This document shows positions 15,305-23,429 of a DNA stretch of 64,000 nt, one piece after another (within the stretch, counting starts at the first letter, position 1; each line of letters starts with the position of its first letter). The DNA is from Agromyces ramosus (GTDB lineage: Bacteria > Actinomycetota > Actinomycetes > Actinomycetales > Microbacteriaceae): NCBI RefSeq assembly GCF_004216665.1, contig NZ_SGWY01000002.1, forward strand, positions 100,685-164,684. Direction: 5' to 3'. The notes under the pieces were generated by a model, which saw only the letters and a list, made by a program, of their open reading frames with translations, was not told where the DNA came from and did no database searches. Made by a program: the position numbers and the translations under genes.

Positions 15305-15565
15305 TCAGGCCACGCGCGACGTCGAGCCGACCCGCACGCGGCTCACCGCCTCGGGCGCTGCGGTGAACCGACCCGCCCGACCGTCGTCGGAGACGTACTG
15401 CACGCGGATGCCGCGACCGATGCGTGCGACACCGGTCACCTCATAAGCGCGGCCGGAGGCGTTCACCAAGGTGTCGCCCACCTGCAGCTGACGAGTCTGA
15501 CGCAGTTCGGTCTGGCGCAGTTCGGTCTCGCGCAGTTCGGTCTGGGGCAGTTCGATGACCTCCAT
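15305..15565 (-). CDS. Small protein with LRQTE pentapeptide repeats
   Basis: This is an 86-residue protein. Residues about 6-25 are four pentapeptides of the form L-(P/R)-(Q/E)-T-(E/R), giving a charged helical or extended N-terminal arm. The rest is a small SH3-like or beta-barrel domain (VGDTLVNASGRAYEVTGVAR). The repeats are encoded by exact 15-bp DNA units. No family was recognised. There is no Shine-Dalgarno sequence; a palindrome directly abuts the ATG and overlaps a GACACT -10-like box, suggesting a leaderless, self-regulated gene. Confidence 0.7.
   Translation of the reverse strand: MEVIELPQTELRETELRQTELRQTRQLQVGDTLVNASGRAYEVTGVARIGRGIRVQYVSDDGRAGRFTAAPEAVSRVRVGSTSRVA
15501..15560. 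repeat. 15-bp tandem repeat inside a small gene
   Basis: Four consecutive 15-base units start at 15501, 15516, 15531 and 15546. The first and third are identical (CGCAGTTCGGTCTGG), the second has one change, and the fourth is diverged. The unit length keeps the frame, giving a pentapeptide repeat in the minus-strand protein. Confidence 0.85.
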
Positions 15566-15582
15566 GCTGAGAGTGTCTCAGC
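15566..15582. promoter_or_regulatory. Inverted repeat at the start of the pentapeptide-repeat gene
   Basis: GCTGAGA (15566-15572) and TCTCAGC (15576-15582) form a perfect 7-bp inverted repeat with a 3-base spacer. It touches the ATG of the minus-strand gene and covers its likely -10 box, the position expected of an operator. Confidence 0.5.
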
Positions 15583-15663
15583 AACCACCGACACTGGTCG
15601 GCGCCGCACGTCGGCCACTAGGGTCGAGGCATCCCGCGACGGCGCGGGGGTGGGGAGCCGATC

Positions 15664-15873
15664 ATGAGCAATCACGTCTACCGCGTCACCGAGATCGTCG
15701 GGACGTCGCCCGAGAGCATCGACACCGCGATCCGCAACGCCATCTCGCGAGCGACCGCGACCCTGCGCCACGTCGACTGGTTCGAGGTGGTGTCGGTGCG
15801 TGGCGAGGTCGAGGACGGCGGCGTCGCGCACTTCCAGGTGACCCTGAAGGTCGGCTTCCGACTCGAGGACTAG
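15664..15873 (+). CDS. Dodecin (flavin-binding dodecamer)
   Basis: This is a 69-residue protein of exactly dodecin size. It begins HVYRVTEIVGTSPESIDTAI and has the RATATLRHVDWFEVV segment whose tryptophan stacks on flavin, ending FQVTLKVGFRLED. Dodecins form hollow dodecamers that store or buffer flavin or CoA. A TAGGGT box lies at 15620-15625, and a purine-rich GGGGTGGGGAG precedes the ATG. It appears to be a stand-alone gene. Confidence 0.95.
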   Translation: MSNHVYRVTEIVGTSPESIDTAIRNAISRATATLRHVDWFEVVSVRGEVEDGGVAHFQVTLKVGFRLED

Positions 15874-15954
15874 GACCCCTCCAACAGCGCGTCGATGCTC
15901 GCCCGCTCAGGCGCTGAGCGCGTCCGGCGCTGAGCGCGCCCGGCCGCGCGCGCG

Positions 15955-16332
15955 TCATGCACTGCGCGCGGCTCGGAGCGCCAGCTTCTCCGCGAGCTCC
16001 TGCTCGTCGGCCACGAACCAGATCTGGTCGCCCCGGTTCGACTCCCAGACGAAGTCGCGCAGGGCGTTGCTTCCCGAAACGTGCTCGGAGATGTCGCCCA
16101 TCACGGCGAGCCGGAGCCGGTAGTTCACGAGCTTCTGCGTGATCTCGCCCGCGATCCCCGTGCTCAGCCGGAAGAACTCGGGGTCGAGTCGCCTGACGGG
16201 CACGACCACGAGGTTCGCCTGGTGCGACCACGCGGTTCCCACCAGGTCGGACGCATCGTCGGGCGTCGAGATGGGCCCGCCATCGGCCTCGAGCCGGAAC
16301 ACACGGATGTCGCTGCCGTCGTCGATGAACAT
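15955..16332 (-). CDS. DUF4180-domain protein
   Basis: This is a 125-residue soluble protein. It matches the DUF4180 pattern from memory: a DLVGTAW segment, VVPVRRLDPEFFRLSTGIAG, then QKLVNYRLRLAVMGDIS and a C-terminal FVWESNRGDQIWFV. The domain is often found alone or beside HTH regulators, and its biochemical function is unknown. It is the first of two minus-strand genes; the next starts 93 bases further on. Confidence 0.82.
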   Translation of the reverse strand: MFIDDGSDIRVFRLEADGGPISTPDDASDLVGTAWSHQANLVVVPVRRLDPEFFRLSTGIAGEITQKLVNYRLRLAVMGDISEHVSGSNALRDFVWESNRGDQIWFVADEQELAEKLALRAARSA

Positions 16333-16425
16333 GGATCGACCCTAGTGGCGTCCGGGCGGCGCGATCCAGACCTGCGAGGCGGGTCATCGGCGCGCGGGGT
16401 CAGCGCTGACCCGGGAGCGCGCGCG

Positions 16426-17181
16426 TCAGCCGTCGGCGTCGAGGCAGGTGACCTGGTTGACCCAGCCGATCTCGTAGTCGTCGTGCCCGAACACGAGGGG
16501 CGTGGCTTCGTCGCCGACGACGTCCGCGACGTCGAGCGACTGGACGTGGTCGGGGAGCAGGGCGTCGGGGTCGTTCGAGAACCCGAGCTCCACCTCCAGC
16601 GCATCGCAGTCCGCCTCGGTGAAGAGCGCCATCTGCCAGCAGCCGTCGGCGAAGTCCGACGGGCAATCGAGGTTGTACCGCCCGTCGGCATACACCTCGA
16701 GGGCCGCCGGGAAGGTGAACCGGGTCTCGCTCGTCGAGTAGCGCTCGACCGCGGGCGGCGCGGCGGGATCCTCGCCGGTGCCCCGGTCGGCCTCCTCCTC
16801 GATCGCCTCGTTCACCGTCTCCGCGGCATCCGTCACGAGCCCGACGCCGCCGATCACCGCGAAGGAGAGGAGCGCGACGACCGCGACCGCGCCCGCCACG
16901 ATGCCCGTGATCGCCCAGGGCGACATTCGGCGTCGCCGTTCGGCGGCCGGCGCCACGACGGGTTCGGATGCCGCGACGGCCGGCAGTTGGGCGAGCAGCA
17001 CGCCTCGGGCGGTCGCCAGGGTCGACGCCCACTCCTCCGCCTGCGCGCGGCCCTCGGGGTCGGGGTATCGCGACGGATGCCGCGTCCACGCCTCCTCGGC
17101 ATAGGCGCCTTCGATCAGTGCGGGGGTGAGCGGGGTGTCGGGGGAGATGCGCAGCACCTGCCGCGCCGAGTTGGGGTCCAC
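16426..17181 (-). CDS. Single-pass membrane protein, unknown function
   Basis: This is a 251-residue protein with a cytoplasmic helical domain (1-75), an RRRR stop-transfer run and one membrane helix (about 88-112). An acidic linker and an extracytoplasmic domain with several cysteines (CPSDFADGCW, ADCDALE, VTCLDADG) follow, probably disulfide-linked. The N-terminal 60 residues faintly recall a J-domain-like helical hairpin but have no clear HPD. The GTG start at 17181 fits a leaderless promoter. No family was recognised. Confidence 0.72.
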   Translation of the reverse strand: MDPNSARQVLRISPDTPLTPALIEGAYAEEAWTRHPSRYPDPEGRAQAEEWASTLATARGVLLAQLPAVAASEPVVAPAAERRRRMSPWAITGIVAGAVAVVALLSFAVIGGVGLVTDAAETVNEAIEEEADRGTGEDPAAPPAVERYSTSETRFTFPAALEVYADGRYNLDCPSDFADGCWQMALFTEADCDALEVELGFSNDPDALLPDHVQSLDVADVVGDEATPLVFGHDDYEIGWVNQVTCLDADG

Positions 17182-17193
17182 AGCGAGATCGTA
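17181..17193 (-). promoter_or_regulatory. Leaderless-type promoter of the 17181 gene
   Basis: On the minus strand, TACGAT (17193 down to 17188) is followed by six bases and then GTG at 17181, with no ribosome binding site. Confidence 0.55.
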
Positions 17194-17312
17194 GGCCCTC
17201 GCGTCCTCCTCCGGTAGCGGCGGGGAGCGCCCCGCCCGCCGACGGTCCGCGGCGGCAGCGTGCGCCGTGGCATCCGTGGCCCACTCCCAGTCCCGCGTGG
17301 TTGACTGCCGGC

Positions 17313-18101
17313 ATGGGAGCCCTCGCGATGTTCCCCCTCGGGTCGGTGCTGTTCCCGCACATGCCCCTGGCGCTCCGCGTCTTCGAGGAGCGCTACCGGG
17401 TCATGCTCGCGCGCGTGCTCACCGGCGAGGACGCCGAGTTCGGCGTGGTGCTCATCGAGCGCGGTCGCGAGGCCGGCGGCGGTGAGCATCGGTTCGCCAT
17501 CGGGACCGTCGCCCGCATCGTCGAACTCGGTGCGCTCGACGACGACATCGCCCTGATCGCCCGCGGCGGACGGCGCATCGAGGTCGTGCGGTGGCTCGAC
17601 GACGACCCGCACCCGATGGCCGTGGTCCGCGACATGCCGGAGCTCGAGTGGGACGAATCGCTCCGCGGGATGCGCGAGCAGGCGGAGCTCGTCGTGCGTC
17701 GCGCCGTTTCGCGCGCGAGCGAGTTCGTGGAACTGCCGTGGGGCGGCGATGCCGAGCTCTCCGACGATCCGGTCGAATCGTCATGGCAGCTGGCGGGGAT
17801 CGCCCCCATCGGCCCCCTCGACCAGCTCGCGCTGCTGCGCTCGACGAGCCTGCGGGAGCTGCTCGCGAGGATGGTGGAGTTCACGATCGAGTCCGAGGAG
17901 ACGATCGCCGCCGCCTTCGTCGACCCAGACCTGGATGCCGAGCTCGCGGACGCCATCGCGGAGGCGGCACGCGCCGACGGCGAGGGCGCCCCTGCCGATG
18001 CGGGAGCCCCGCCCGACGACGCCGATGCGCGAGCCCAGCCCGACGACCCCGACCCCGACTCGGACGCCGACGCGGACCCCGGCCCCGATGGGCGCGGATG
18101 A
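17313..18101 (+). CDS. Lon-protease substrate-binding-domain protein
   Basis: This is a 262-residue protein. Residues about 5-195 match the LON N-terminal (PUA-like) domain: MFPLGSVLFPHMPLALRVFEE at the start, then EFGVVLIERG and FAIGTVARIVE. The AAA and protease domains of Lon are absent, as usual for the stand-alone family. The last 45 residues are a low-complexity Asp/Pro/Ala tail, very acidic. Its role is presumably binding damaged or regulatory proteins. Start choices are ATG 17313 or 17328; I used the former. Confidence 0.87.
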   Translation: MGALAMFPLGSVLFPHMPLALRVFEERYRVMLARVLTGEDAEFGVVLIERGREAGGGEHRFAIGTVARIVELGALDDDIALIARGGRRIEVVRWLDDDPHPMAVVRDMPELEWDESLRGMREQAELVVRRAVSRASEFVELPWGGDAELSDDPVESSWQLAGIAPIGPLDQLALLRSTSLRELLARMVEFTIESEETIAAAFVDPDLDAELADAIAEAARADGEGAPADAGAPPDDADARAQPDDPDPDSDADADPGPDGRG

Positions 18102-18126
18102 GGTCGCCGCGTCGCGTTCCGCCCGC

Positions 18127-18480
18127 TCAATCGTGGAGGATGCGCTGGAACAGGTCGTGGTCCTGCCAGCGCCCCGCGATCTTCAGGTAGCGCGGCGCCG
18201 ACCCGATCCGCTCGAACCCGTTGCGTTCGAGCACCCGCTGCGATCCGGCGTTGTGGCGTAGCGTCGCCGCCTGCAGGCGATGCAGTCCGAGCTCGCCGCG
18301 CGACGCACCGACCACGGCGGTGGCCAGGCCGCGTCCGTTGAGCGCCCCGTCGATCCAGTAGCCGAGGTTCGCGCTCTGGAAGGGGCCGCGCACGAGGCCC
18401 GAGAGGGTGGCCCGGCCGACGATGGTGCCGGCGCTCGCGTCGACGAGCAGGTCGTCGGCGATGAGCACGGGCTGGATCAC
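18127..18480 (-). CDS. GNAT acetyltransferase of RimJ type, apparently N-terminally truncated
   Basis: This is 117 residues. It covers only the second half of a RimJ/RimL-type GNAT: FQSANLGYWIDGALNGRGLA, then HRLQAATLRHNAGSQRVLERNGFERIG. The first roughly 55-60 residues of the usual 170-190 are missing, and the stretch between RGLATAV and GELGLHR looks about five residues short. The frame remains open upstream but has no start codon before running into the divergent glycosylase. It may be a decayed gene; I treat it as possibly non-functional. Confidence 0.7.
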   Translation of the reverse strand: MIQPVLIADDLLVDASAGTIVGRATLSGLVRGPFQSANLGYWIDGALNGRGLATAVVGASRGELGLHRLQAATLRHNAGSQRVLERNGFERIGSAPRYLKIAGRWQDHDLFQRILHD

Positions 18481-18537
18481 CCGAACGATGCTACCGAGCC
18501 GGGTGCAGGTGTCGGCGGTCGGTGAGACGATGGCTGG

Positions 18538-19398
18538 GTGCCCGAATTGCCCGAGGTCGACGCGCTAGTGGGGTTCCTCCGCGAGCGCGCGGTCGGTCGC
18601 GCCGTCTCGTCGGCGACCGTCGCGGCGATCTCGGCCCTGAAGACCTTCGACCCGCCGCTGCAGCAGCTCGCGGGTCGCACGATCGATGCGGCATCCCGCC
18701 ATGGCAAGTTCGTCGATCTCGAGGCCGGCGGCCTGCACCTCGTGTTCCACCTCGCGCGGGCGGGGTGGCTCCGCTGGTACGACGAGCTGCCGAAGAGCGT
18801 CATCAGGCCCGGGAAGTCCCCGATCGCACTCCGCGTGCGCCTCGACGACGGCTCCGGATTCGACCTCACCGAGGCCGGCACCAAGAAGTCGCTCGCCGTC
18901 TACGTCGTGCGCGACCCTTCCGAGGTGCCCGGAATCGCGCGGCTCGGACCCGATCCCACCGATCCCGATTTCTCGCTCGACGACTTCGCCGGCATCCTCG
19001 CGGGGCGCCGCACGCAGGTGAAGGGGCTCCTGCGCGACCAGTCCGTGTTCGCGGGCGTCGGCAACGCGTACTCCGACGAGATCCTGCACAACGCGCGCAT
19101 GTCGCCCTACGCGCTCGCCGCCAAGCTCACGCCCGACGACGTCGAACGGCTGTACCACGCGATGCGCGACACCCTCGACGACGCGATGGCGGCGGCAGCC
19201 GGCCGGCGGCCCGACGAGTTGAAGGACTCCAAGCGCACGCGCATGCAGGTGCACGGGCGCACGGGCGAGGCGTGCCCGGTGTGCGGCGACACCGTGCGCG
19301 AGGTGATCTTCGCCGACTCGACGTTCCAGTACTGTCCCACCTGCCAGACGGGCGGCAAGCCGCTCGCCGACCGGGTGCTCTCGCGCCTGCTCAAGTGA
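18538..19398 (+). CDS. Fpg/Nei-family DNA glycosylase (formamidopyrimidine/endonuclease VIII type)
   Basis: This is a 286-residue protein with the intact family signature. It has P-E-L-P-E-V after the initiator GTG (18538), SRHGKFVDL with the catalytic-strand Lys, AGVGNAYSDEILHNARMSP, and a complete zinc finger CPVCGDT...YCPTCQTGG. It should remove oxidised purines or pyrimidines in base-excision repair. The paralogue at 14418 has the same length but a changed finger. It is followed at 26 bases by a GNAT gene on the same strand. Confidence 0.93.
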   Translation: MPELPEVDALVGFLRERAVGRAVSSATVAAISALKTFDPPLQQLAGRTIDAASRHGKFVDLEAGGLHLVFHLARAGWLRWYDELPKSVIRPGKSPIALRVRLDDGSGFDLTEAGTKKSLAVYVVRDPSEVPGIARLGPDPTDPDFSLDDFAGILAGRRTQVKGLLRDQSVFAGVGNAYSDEILHNARMSPYALAAKLTPDDVERLYHAMRDTLDDAMAAAAGRRPDELKDSKRTRMQVHGRTGEACPVCGDTVREVIFADSTFQYCPTCQTGGKPLADRVLSRLLK

Positions 19399-19423
19399 CG
19401 CGCCGGTCGCGCAGCCGGCGCCG

Positions 19424-20041
19424 ATGTCGGAGGTCGCTGCGACGCTCGACACGATGATCGACGACCTCCGCACCGACCGCCTCCTGCTCACGCCGCTCAC
19501 ACTCGACCACGTCGACGCCTACCACCGCGTCTACGGCGACCCGCGCACCTGGGAGCACCTGCCCAGCGGGCGACACACGAGCCGCGGCCAGTCCGCGCGA
19601 GCGATCGAACGCTCCATGCAGAGCCGACGCACCTCCGGGTTCGGGCACTGCGCCGTCGTGCTGCGCGAGCCCGTCGGCGACCTCGCCCCGGGCACGTTCC
19701 TCGGTTCCGCGGGTGCGGCGATGCTCGCGTTCGACGCGTGGAACCTCGGCTACCGGCTCGCCCCCGAGGCGTGGGGCCACGGGCTGGCCCGCGAGGCGGC
19801 ACGGGTGTCGCTCGACGCGGCGCGCGCGGTGCGGCCCGAGACGCCGGTCACCGCCCGCGTGCTGGCGGGCAACACGGCGTCGATTCGCGTGCTCGAGCGG
19901 CTCGAGCTCGAGCTCGTCTGGAGCGGGGCGTCGAGCGATGCGCCGGCTGGTCCCGATGACACGACGCACCTCGAGCGGCTGATCTTCGCGGATCGCCCGC
20001 TCGACGACGAGACGCTCGCGGCGCTCATCGCCCTCGGGTGA
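19424..20041 (+). CDS. GNAT-family N-acetyltransferase (RimJ/RimL-like)
   Basis: This is a 205-residue protein. It starts the fold with LRTDRLLLTPLTLDHVDAYH, has NLGYRLAPEAWGHGLAREAA as the acetyl-CoA pyrophosphate loop (motif A), and VLAGNTASIRVLERLELELVW as motif B. It acetylates an amine on a small molecule or a protein N-terminus; the acceptor is unknown. An in-frame ATG at 19454 is an alternative start that begins just before the domain. Confidence 0.88.
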   Translation: MSEVAATLDTMIDDLRTDRLLLTPLTLDHVDAYHRVYGDPRTWEHLPSGRHTSRGQSARAIERSMQSRRTSGFGHCAVVLREPVGDLAPGTFLGSAGAAMLAFDAWNLGYRLAPEAWGHGLAREAARVSLDAARAVRPETPVTARVLAGNTASIRVLERLELELVWSGASSDAPAGPDDTTHLERLIFADRPLDDETLAALIALG

Positions 20042-20131
20042 CGGCGCGGCCTCACCGACACCGCGCTCCGCGCACCCACTCGAACGGTCCTGCCCCTCGC
20101 GATCAGGGCGGTGGCTCGGCAGACTCGAGTC

Positions 20132-20617
20132 ATGTCCATCTCCGAGACCGACCTCATCCACCTCCGCCGTGCGGTCGCGCACGCGCGCGAAGCCGCTGAT
20201 TCGGGCGACGGCCCGTTCGGATCGGTGCTCGTCGACGCCGACGGCGTCGAGCGGTTCGCCGACCGCAACCGCGAGGCGAGCACGGGCGACGACACGCGGC
20301 ATCCCGAGTTCGAGATCGCCCGCTGGGCGGCGGCGCACCTCACGCGCGAGGAGCGCGCCGGAGCCACCGTCTACACGTCGGGGGAGCACTGCCCGATGTG
20401 CTCGGCGGCCCATGCCTGGGTGGGTCTGGGCCGCATCGTCTTCGCGGCCTCGTCCGCCCAGATCGCGGGATGGCGCGCGGCCCGTGGCGTGGCACCCTCG
20501 CCGGTGGCCGCGCTGCCGATCTCGGTGATCGCCCCCGGCGTGCCGACCGAGGGACCCGTCGATGAGCTGGTCGACGAGGTGCGGGTGCTCATCGAGCGCT
20601 CGGTCGGGGGAAGGTAG
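20132..20617 (+). CDS. Nucleoside/guanine deaminase family (cytidine-deaminase-like zinc enzyme)
   Basis: This is a 161-residue protein with the zinc-dependent deaminase motifs. RHPEFEIA supplies the His ligand and the proton-shuttle Glu in an HPE variant of the usual HAE. EHCPMC supplies the two Cys ligands. GPFGSVLVDADG at the start is typical of tRNA-adenosine/guanine deaminase relatives. Its size fits a stand-alone guanine or cytosine deaminase. A terminator-like hairpin follows. Confidence 0.88.
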   Translation: MSISETDLIHLRRAVAHAREAADSGDGPFGSVLVDADGVERFADRNREASTGDDTRHPEFEIARWAAAHLTREERAGATVYTSGEHCPMCSAAHAWVGLGRIVFAASSAQIAGWRAARGVAPSPVAALPISVIAPGVPTEGPVDELVDEVRVLIERSVGGR

Positions 20618-20640
20618 GGCACCGAGTCCCGCACGACGAA

Positions 20641-20676
20641 AGCGGCGGGTGACGGATCGCTCCGTCGCCCGCCGCT
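20641..20676. terminator. Bidirectional hairpin between convergent genes
   Basis: A 16-bp stem (20641-20656 with 20661-20676, one G-T wobble) and a TCGC loop sit between two converging genes. On the minus strand the stem is followed by TTT. Confidence 0.75.
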
Positions 20677-20685
20677 CGGTCGCCG

Positions 20686-21324
20686 TCAGACGCGGCGACC
20701 GGTGTCGGTGTCGCGAAGGTGCCCGGCCGCGTCCACGGTGGGCTCGCGATCGGCGACCGTGGCGTCGTCACGTGCGGCGGCCTGCTCGCGCACGGCGGCC
20801 TCCTCGTGGCGAGCGGCGGCGTGCGCGTCGTCGCGATCCGCCCGCTCGTCGTGGGCGACCGTGCGATCGTCGGCCGCCGTCCGCTCGTCGCGCGTGACGG
20901 CGTCATCGCGGACGTCCCGCGCATCGCGGGTGTCGCTGCCCGCCGCTGCCGACTCGTCGGTCGCGACATCGGGGTCGACCGCGTCGGCCTTGCGCAGCCG
21001 CTCGTCGGTCTCGGTGCGCAGCTGCTGCGCGTCGGCCTGGTGCGCCGCGCTCTCGCGCGCGAGCCGCTCCGACTCGAGCTTCGCGGCCATGGCGTCGGCC
21101 TCGGCCTGCTTGGCTGCGGCCGCTGCGGCCGCGGCATCCGCCTCGCGCTCGCGGCGGGCGACGTCGGACTCGTACGCGTTCTGCCGCAAGTCGGCCGCCT
21201 TCTTGCGCTCGGCTTCGAGATGCGCCTCATGACGGCGCCGGCGCGTGACGAGCATGACGATCACGACGATCGCGATGACGACGATGATGCCGACGATGAT
21301 CCAGATGATGGTGCTGGCTTCCAC
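20686..21324 (-). CDS. Membrane-anchored coiled-coil protein
   Basis: This is a 212-residue protein. It has one very hydrophobic N-terminal helix rich in Ile and Val (about 5-27), then RRRR and a continuous charged helix to about residue 120, rich in Ala, Glu, Lys and Arg. The disordered C-terminus is full of Asp, Arg and Ala (repeated RDD, DERTAADDR-like units). No catalytic motif is seen. GTG 21324 follows GAGGAGG. It may be a structural or stress-related envelope protein. No family was recognised. Confidence 0.72.
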   Translation of the reverse strand: MEASTIIWIIVGIIVVIAIVVIVMLVTRRRRHEAHLEAERKKAADLRQNAYESDVARREREADAAAAAAAAKQAEADAMAAKLESERLARESAAHQADAQQLRTETDERLRKADAVDPDVATDESAAAGSDTRDARDVRDDAVTRDERTAADDRTVAHDERADRDDAHAAARHEEAAVREQAAARDDATVADREPTVDAAGHLRDTDTGRRV

Positions 21325-21414
21325 AGGGAACCGCCTCCTCAGTCGGGGTGTCCCCCAGCCAATCGCCCGGGACGGACGACCGCAACGCCTTGCCAAACGA
21401 CCGGGAGTGCGGGA

Positions 21415-23286
21415 TCATCCGTCGGCGCAGGCAGTGCCGATCATCGCCGGAAACCGCGACTCACCTGCGAGGACGTCGTTCAGGAGGCGCTCGAGCGTCG
21501 CGAGTCCGTCCGGTGACGTCACCGATTCGAGATGCCCCTGCACGGATGCGACGCCGGAGCCGCGCATCGCATGCACGACGCCGGTCGTGGCATCCGCGGC
21601 CACCTCGAGCCCGAGCCGCGGGGTCTCCGAACCCGGTCGCCCGAAGGCGGCGAAGGTGTTGTAGAAGCCGATCGCGGACCGGGCACCGAAGATGTCGACC
21701 TCGAGTTGCACGCCCTGCCGCGGCACCGGGAGCGGGGCGATGGGCAGTCCTGCGAGATCGGCGAGCACCTGGTGGCTGAGGCACACCGCGAGCATCGGGC
21801 GGCCCGCAGCGAGCCGGGTGGCGATGAGCTCGCGCAGGCGCGCCACTCGGGGGTCGGCGGGGTCGCGCGGGTCACCCGGCCCGGGGCCGAACACCACGAG
21901 TTCCTCTGATGCCTCATCGGGCGCCGCGTGCCAGGGCACGACCTCGGCGTCGACACCGAGGTGCCGGAGCTGGTGGGCCAGCATCGTCGTGAAGTCGTCG
22001 CCGGCGTCGATCACCATCGCACGGGCCCGCCTCGGCGCGCGGGCGGCCTGCGGCGCGCGCCAGAAGGCGGCGAGGTGGTCGTTGCGCGCGTCGAGCAGGG
22101 TGTCGACGCGGACCGCATCGAGGTCGCGATGGGAACCCGCCGACCGGGGGAGGGCGCCGAGCGCGGTGAGCACGCCGGCGGCCTTCGCGCGGGTCTCGGC
22201 GACCTCGCCCGCGGGGTCGGAGTGCCGTACGAGCGTGGCGCCCACCGGCACACGCACGCGGCCGGCGCCGTCGAGGTACGCCGTGCGGATGAGGATCGGC
22301 GCGTCGAGGTCGACCCCGCCCGCGCGCGGCGTGAAGCGAGCGAGCACGCCGGCGTAGTACCCGCGAGGCGTCGTCTCGTGGCGTGCGATGACCGCACAGG
22401 CGTTGCCCATCGGCGAGCCGGTCACCGTGGGCGCGAACATCGTGCGGCGCAGCACCTCGCGCGGGTCGAGGTCCGACCGTCCCTCGAGGAGGTACTCGGT
22501 GTGCGTGAGCCGCGACATCCGCTTGAGGAACGGGCCCCGGATGCGACCGCCGTCGGGGCACACCGCGCTCATCATCTTCAGCTCCTCGTCGACGACCATG
22601 ACGAGCTCCTCCCGTTCCTTCACGTCGTCGAGGAAGGCGAGGAACGCGTCGTCGTCGCGGCCGGCCTCGCCGTGCCGGAAGGTGCCGCTGATCGGGTTCA
22701 TCGAGACGACCCCGTCGATCGACGAGACGTGCCGCTCGGGCGTCGCCCCCGCTGCGGCGAGTCCGGGCGTGCACAGCGCGAACGTCCAGTACGCGCCCGA
22801 CTCGTGCTCGAGCAGCGCGCGCAGCCAGCCGAGCACTGCCGTCGCCGGCGCGGCATCCGTCGACCCGGTGAACTCGCGCCGGATCACGAAGTTCGCGCCC
22901 TCGCCCCGGCCGATCTCGTCGTCGATCACGCGACGCACGGTCGCGGCGTACTCGTCGTCGCGCACGTCGACGCCGAAGTCGTCGACGACCACCGGATGCC
23001 GCGGCAGGAGTCGCACGGCGTCGTCGACGGCGACCGACTCGCGTTCCTGCACGACGAGGCAGCGGATCGGCGCGCCGTCGTCGTGCGCCGCGAATCCACG
23101 CTCGCGCACCTGGCGGAACGGGACGAGCGCGAGCACCTCGGCGTCGCCGAGCGGGATGTCGGCGAGGCGGTCGACGTCGACGACCGCCCCGACGAGGACG
23201 TCGAGCGTCGAGTCGTGCTCGCGGTGGATCACGGCGAACGGCGGCGCCTCGGTCGAGGCGAGGAGCGAGGAAAGCAGGCGGGTCAT
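21415..23286 (-). CDS. Fused anthranilate synthase TrpE-TrpG / PhzE-like enzyme
   Basis: This is a 623-residue fusion. Residues 1 to about 415 are the chorismate-binding domain, with MNPISGTFRHGEAG, DEELKMMS and a TMFAPTVTGSPMGNA segment typical of PhzE relatives. About 430-623 is a class I glutamine amidotransferase with FGPGPGDP, nucleophile Cys502 in AVCLSHQ, and SVQGHLES containing the His/Glu pair. It makes anthranilate, or 2-amino-2-deoxyisochorismate, from chorismate and glutamine. The Trp attenuator upstream argues for a tryptophan-linked anthranilate product. GGAG precedes ATG 23286. No other trp genes lie nearby. Confidence 0.9.
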   Translation of the reverse strand: MTRLLSSLLASTEAPPFAVIHREHDSTLDVLVGAVVDVDRLADIPLGDAEVLALVPFRQVRERGFAAHDDGAPIRCLVVQERESVAVDDAVRLLPRHPVVVDDFGVDVRDDEYAATVRRVIDDEIGRGEGANFVIRREFTGSTDAAPATAVLGWLRALLEHESGAYWTFALCTPGLAAAGATPERHVSSIDGVVSMNPISGTFRHGEAGRDDDAFLAFLDDVKEREELVMVVDEELKMMSAVCPDGGRIRGPFLKRMSRLTHTEYLLEGRSDLDPREVLRRTMFAPTVTGSPMGNACAVIARHETTPRGYYAGVLARFTPRAGGVDLDAPILIRTAYLDGAGRVRVPVGATLVRHSDPAGEVAETRAKAAGVLTALGALPRSAGSHRDLDAVRVDTLLDARNDHLAAFWRAPQAARAPRRARAMVIDAGDDFTTMLAHQLRHLGVDAEVVPWHAAPDEASEELVVFGPGPGDPRDPADPRVARLRELIATRLAAGRPMLAVCLSHQVLADLAGLPIAPLPVPRQGVQLEVDIFGARSAIGFYNTFAAFGRPGSETPRLGLEVAADATTGVVHAMRGSGVASVQGHLESVTSPDGLATLERLLNDVLAGESRFPAMIGTACADG

Positions 23287-23335
23287 GTCGGTCTCCGGTC
23301 GAGCCCTCGGCCGGGTCGTACGCCGGAAACGCGAA

Positions 23336-23357
23336 ACGACCGCCCTCGGGCGGTCGT
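23336..23357 (-). terminator. Trp attenuator terminator hairpin
   Basis: On the minus strand, ACGACCGCCC pairs with GGGCGGTCGT (10 bp, 2-base loop), followed by TTTCGCGTTT. It lies between the Trp leader peptide and the anthranilate-synthase gene. An upstream segment AGGCGG (minus strand of 23380-23385) can pair either with CCGCCT in the leader (23389-23394) or with CCGCCC of this stem. That gives mutually exclusive antiterminator and terminator forms. Confidence 0.8.
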
Positions 23358-23383
23358 CGTACGTCGAAACGCGTGGAGTCCGC

Positions 23384-23422
23384 CTAGGAGGCGGGCCACC
23401 AGGTGCAGGTCGACGCGGTCAT
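23384..23422 (-). CDS. Tryptophan leader peptide (12 aa, tandem Trp)
   Basis: A short minus-strand frame reads MTASTCTWWPAS and stops at TAG. Two adjacent TGG codons occupy 23396-23401, just before the first strand of the attenuator. When charged tRNA-Trp is scarce a ribosome would stall on these codons, masking the first segment and allowing the antiterminator. Otherwise it reaches the stop and the terminator forms. This is classical ribosome-mediated attenuation. A TAGAGT box lies seven bases before the ATG, so the leader may be translated from a nearly leaderless transcript. Confidence 0.85.
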   Translation of the reverse strand: MTASTCTWWPAS

Positions 23423-23429
23423 GACGAGC

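Noticed and set aside
16995..17181. J-domain at the N-terminus of the 17181 gene product
   Set aside because: The helical pattern is vaguely similar, but the essential HPD tripeptide is absent.
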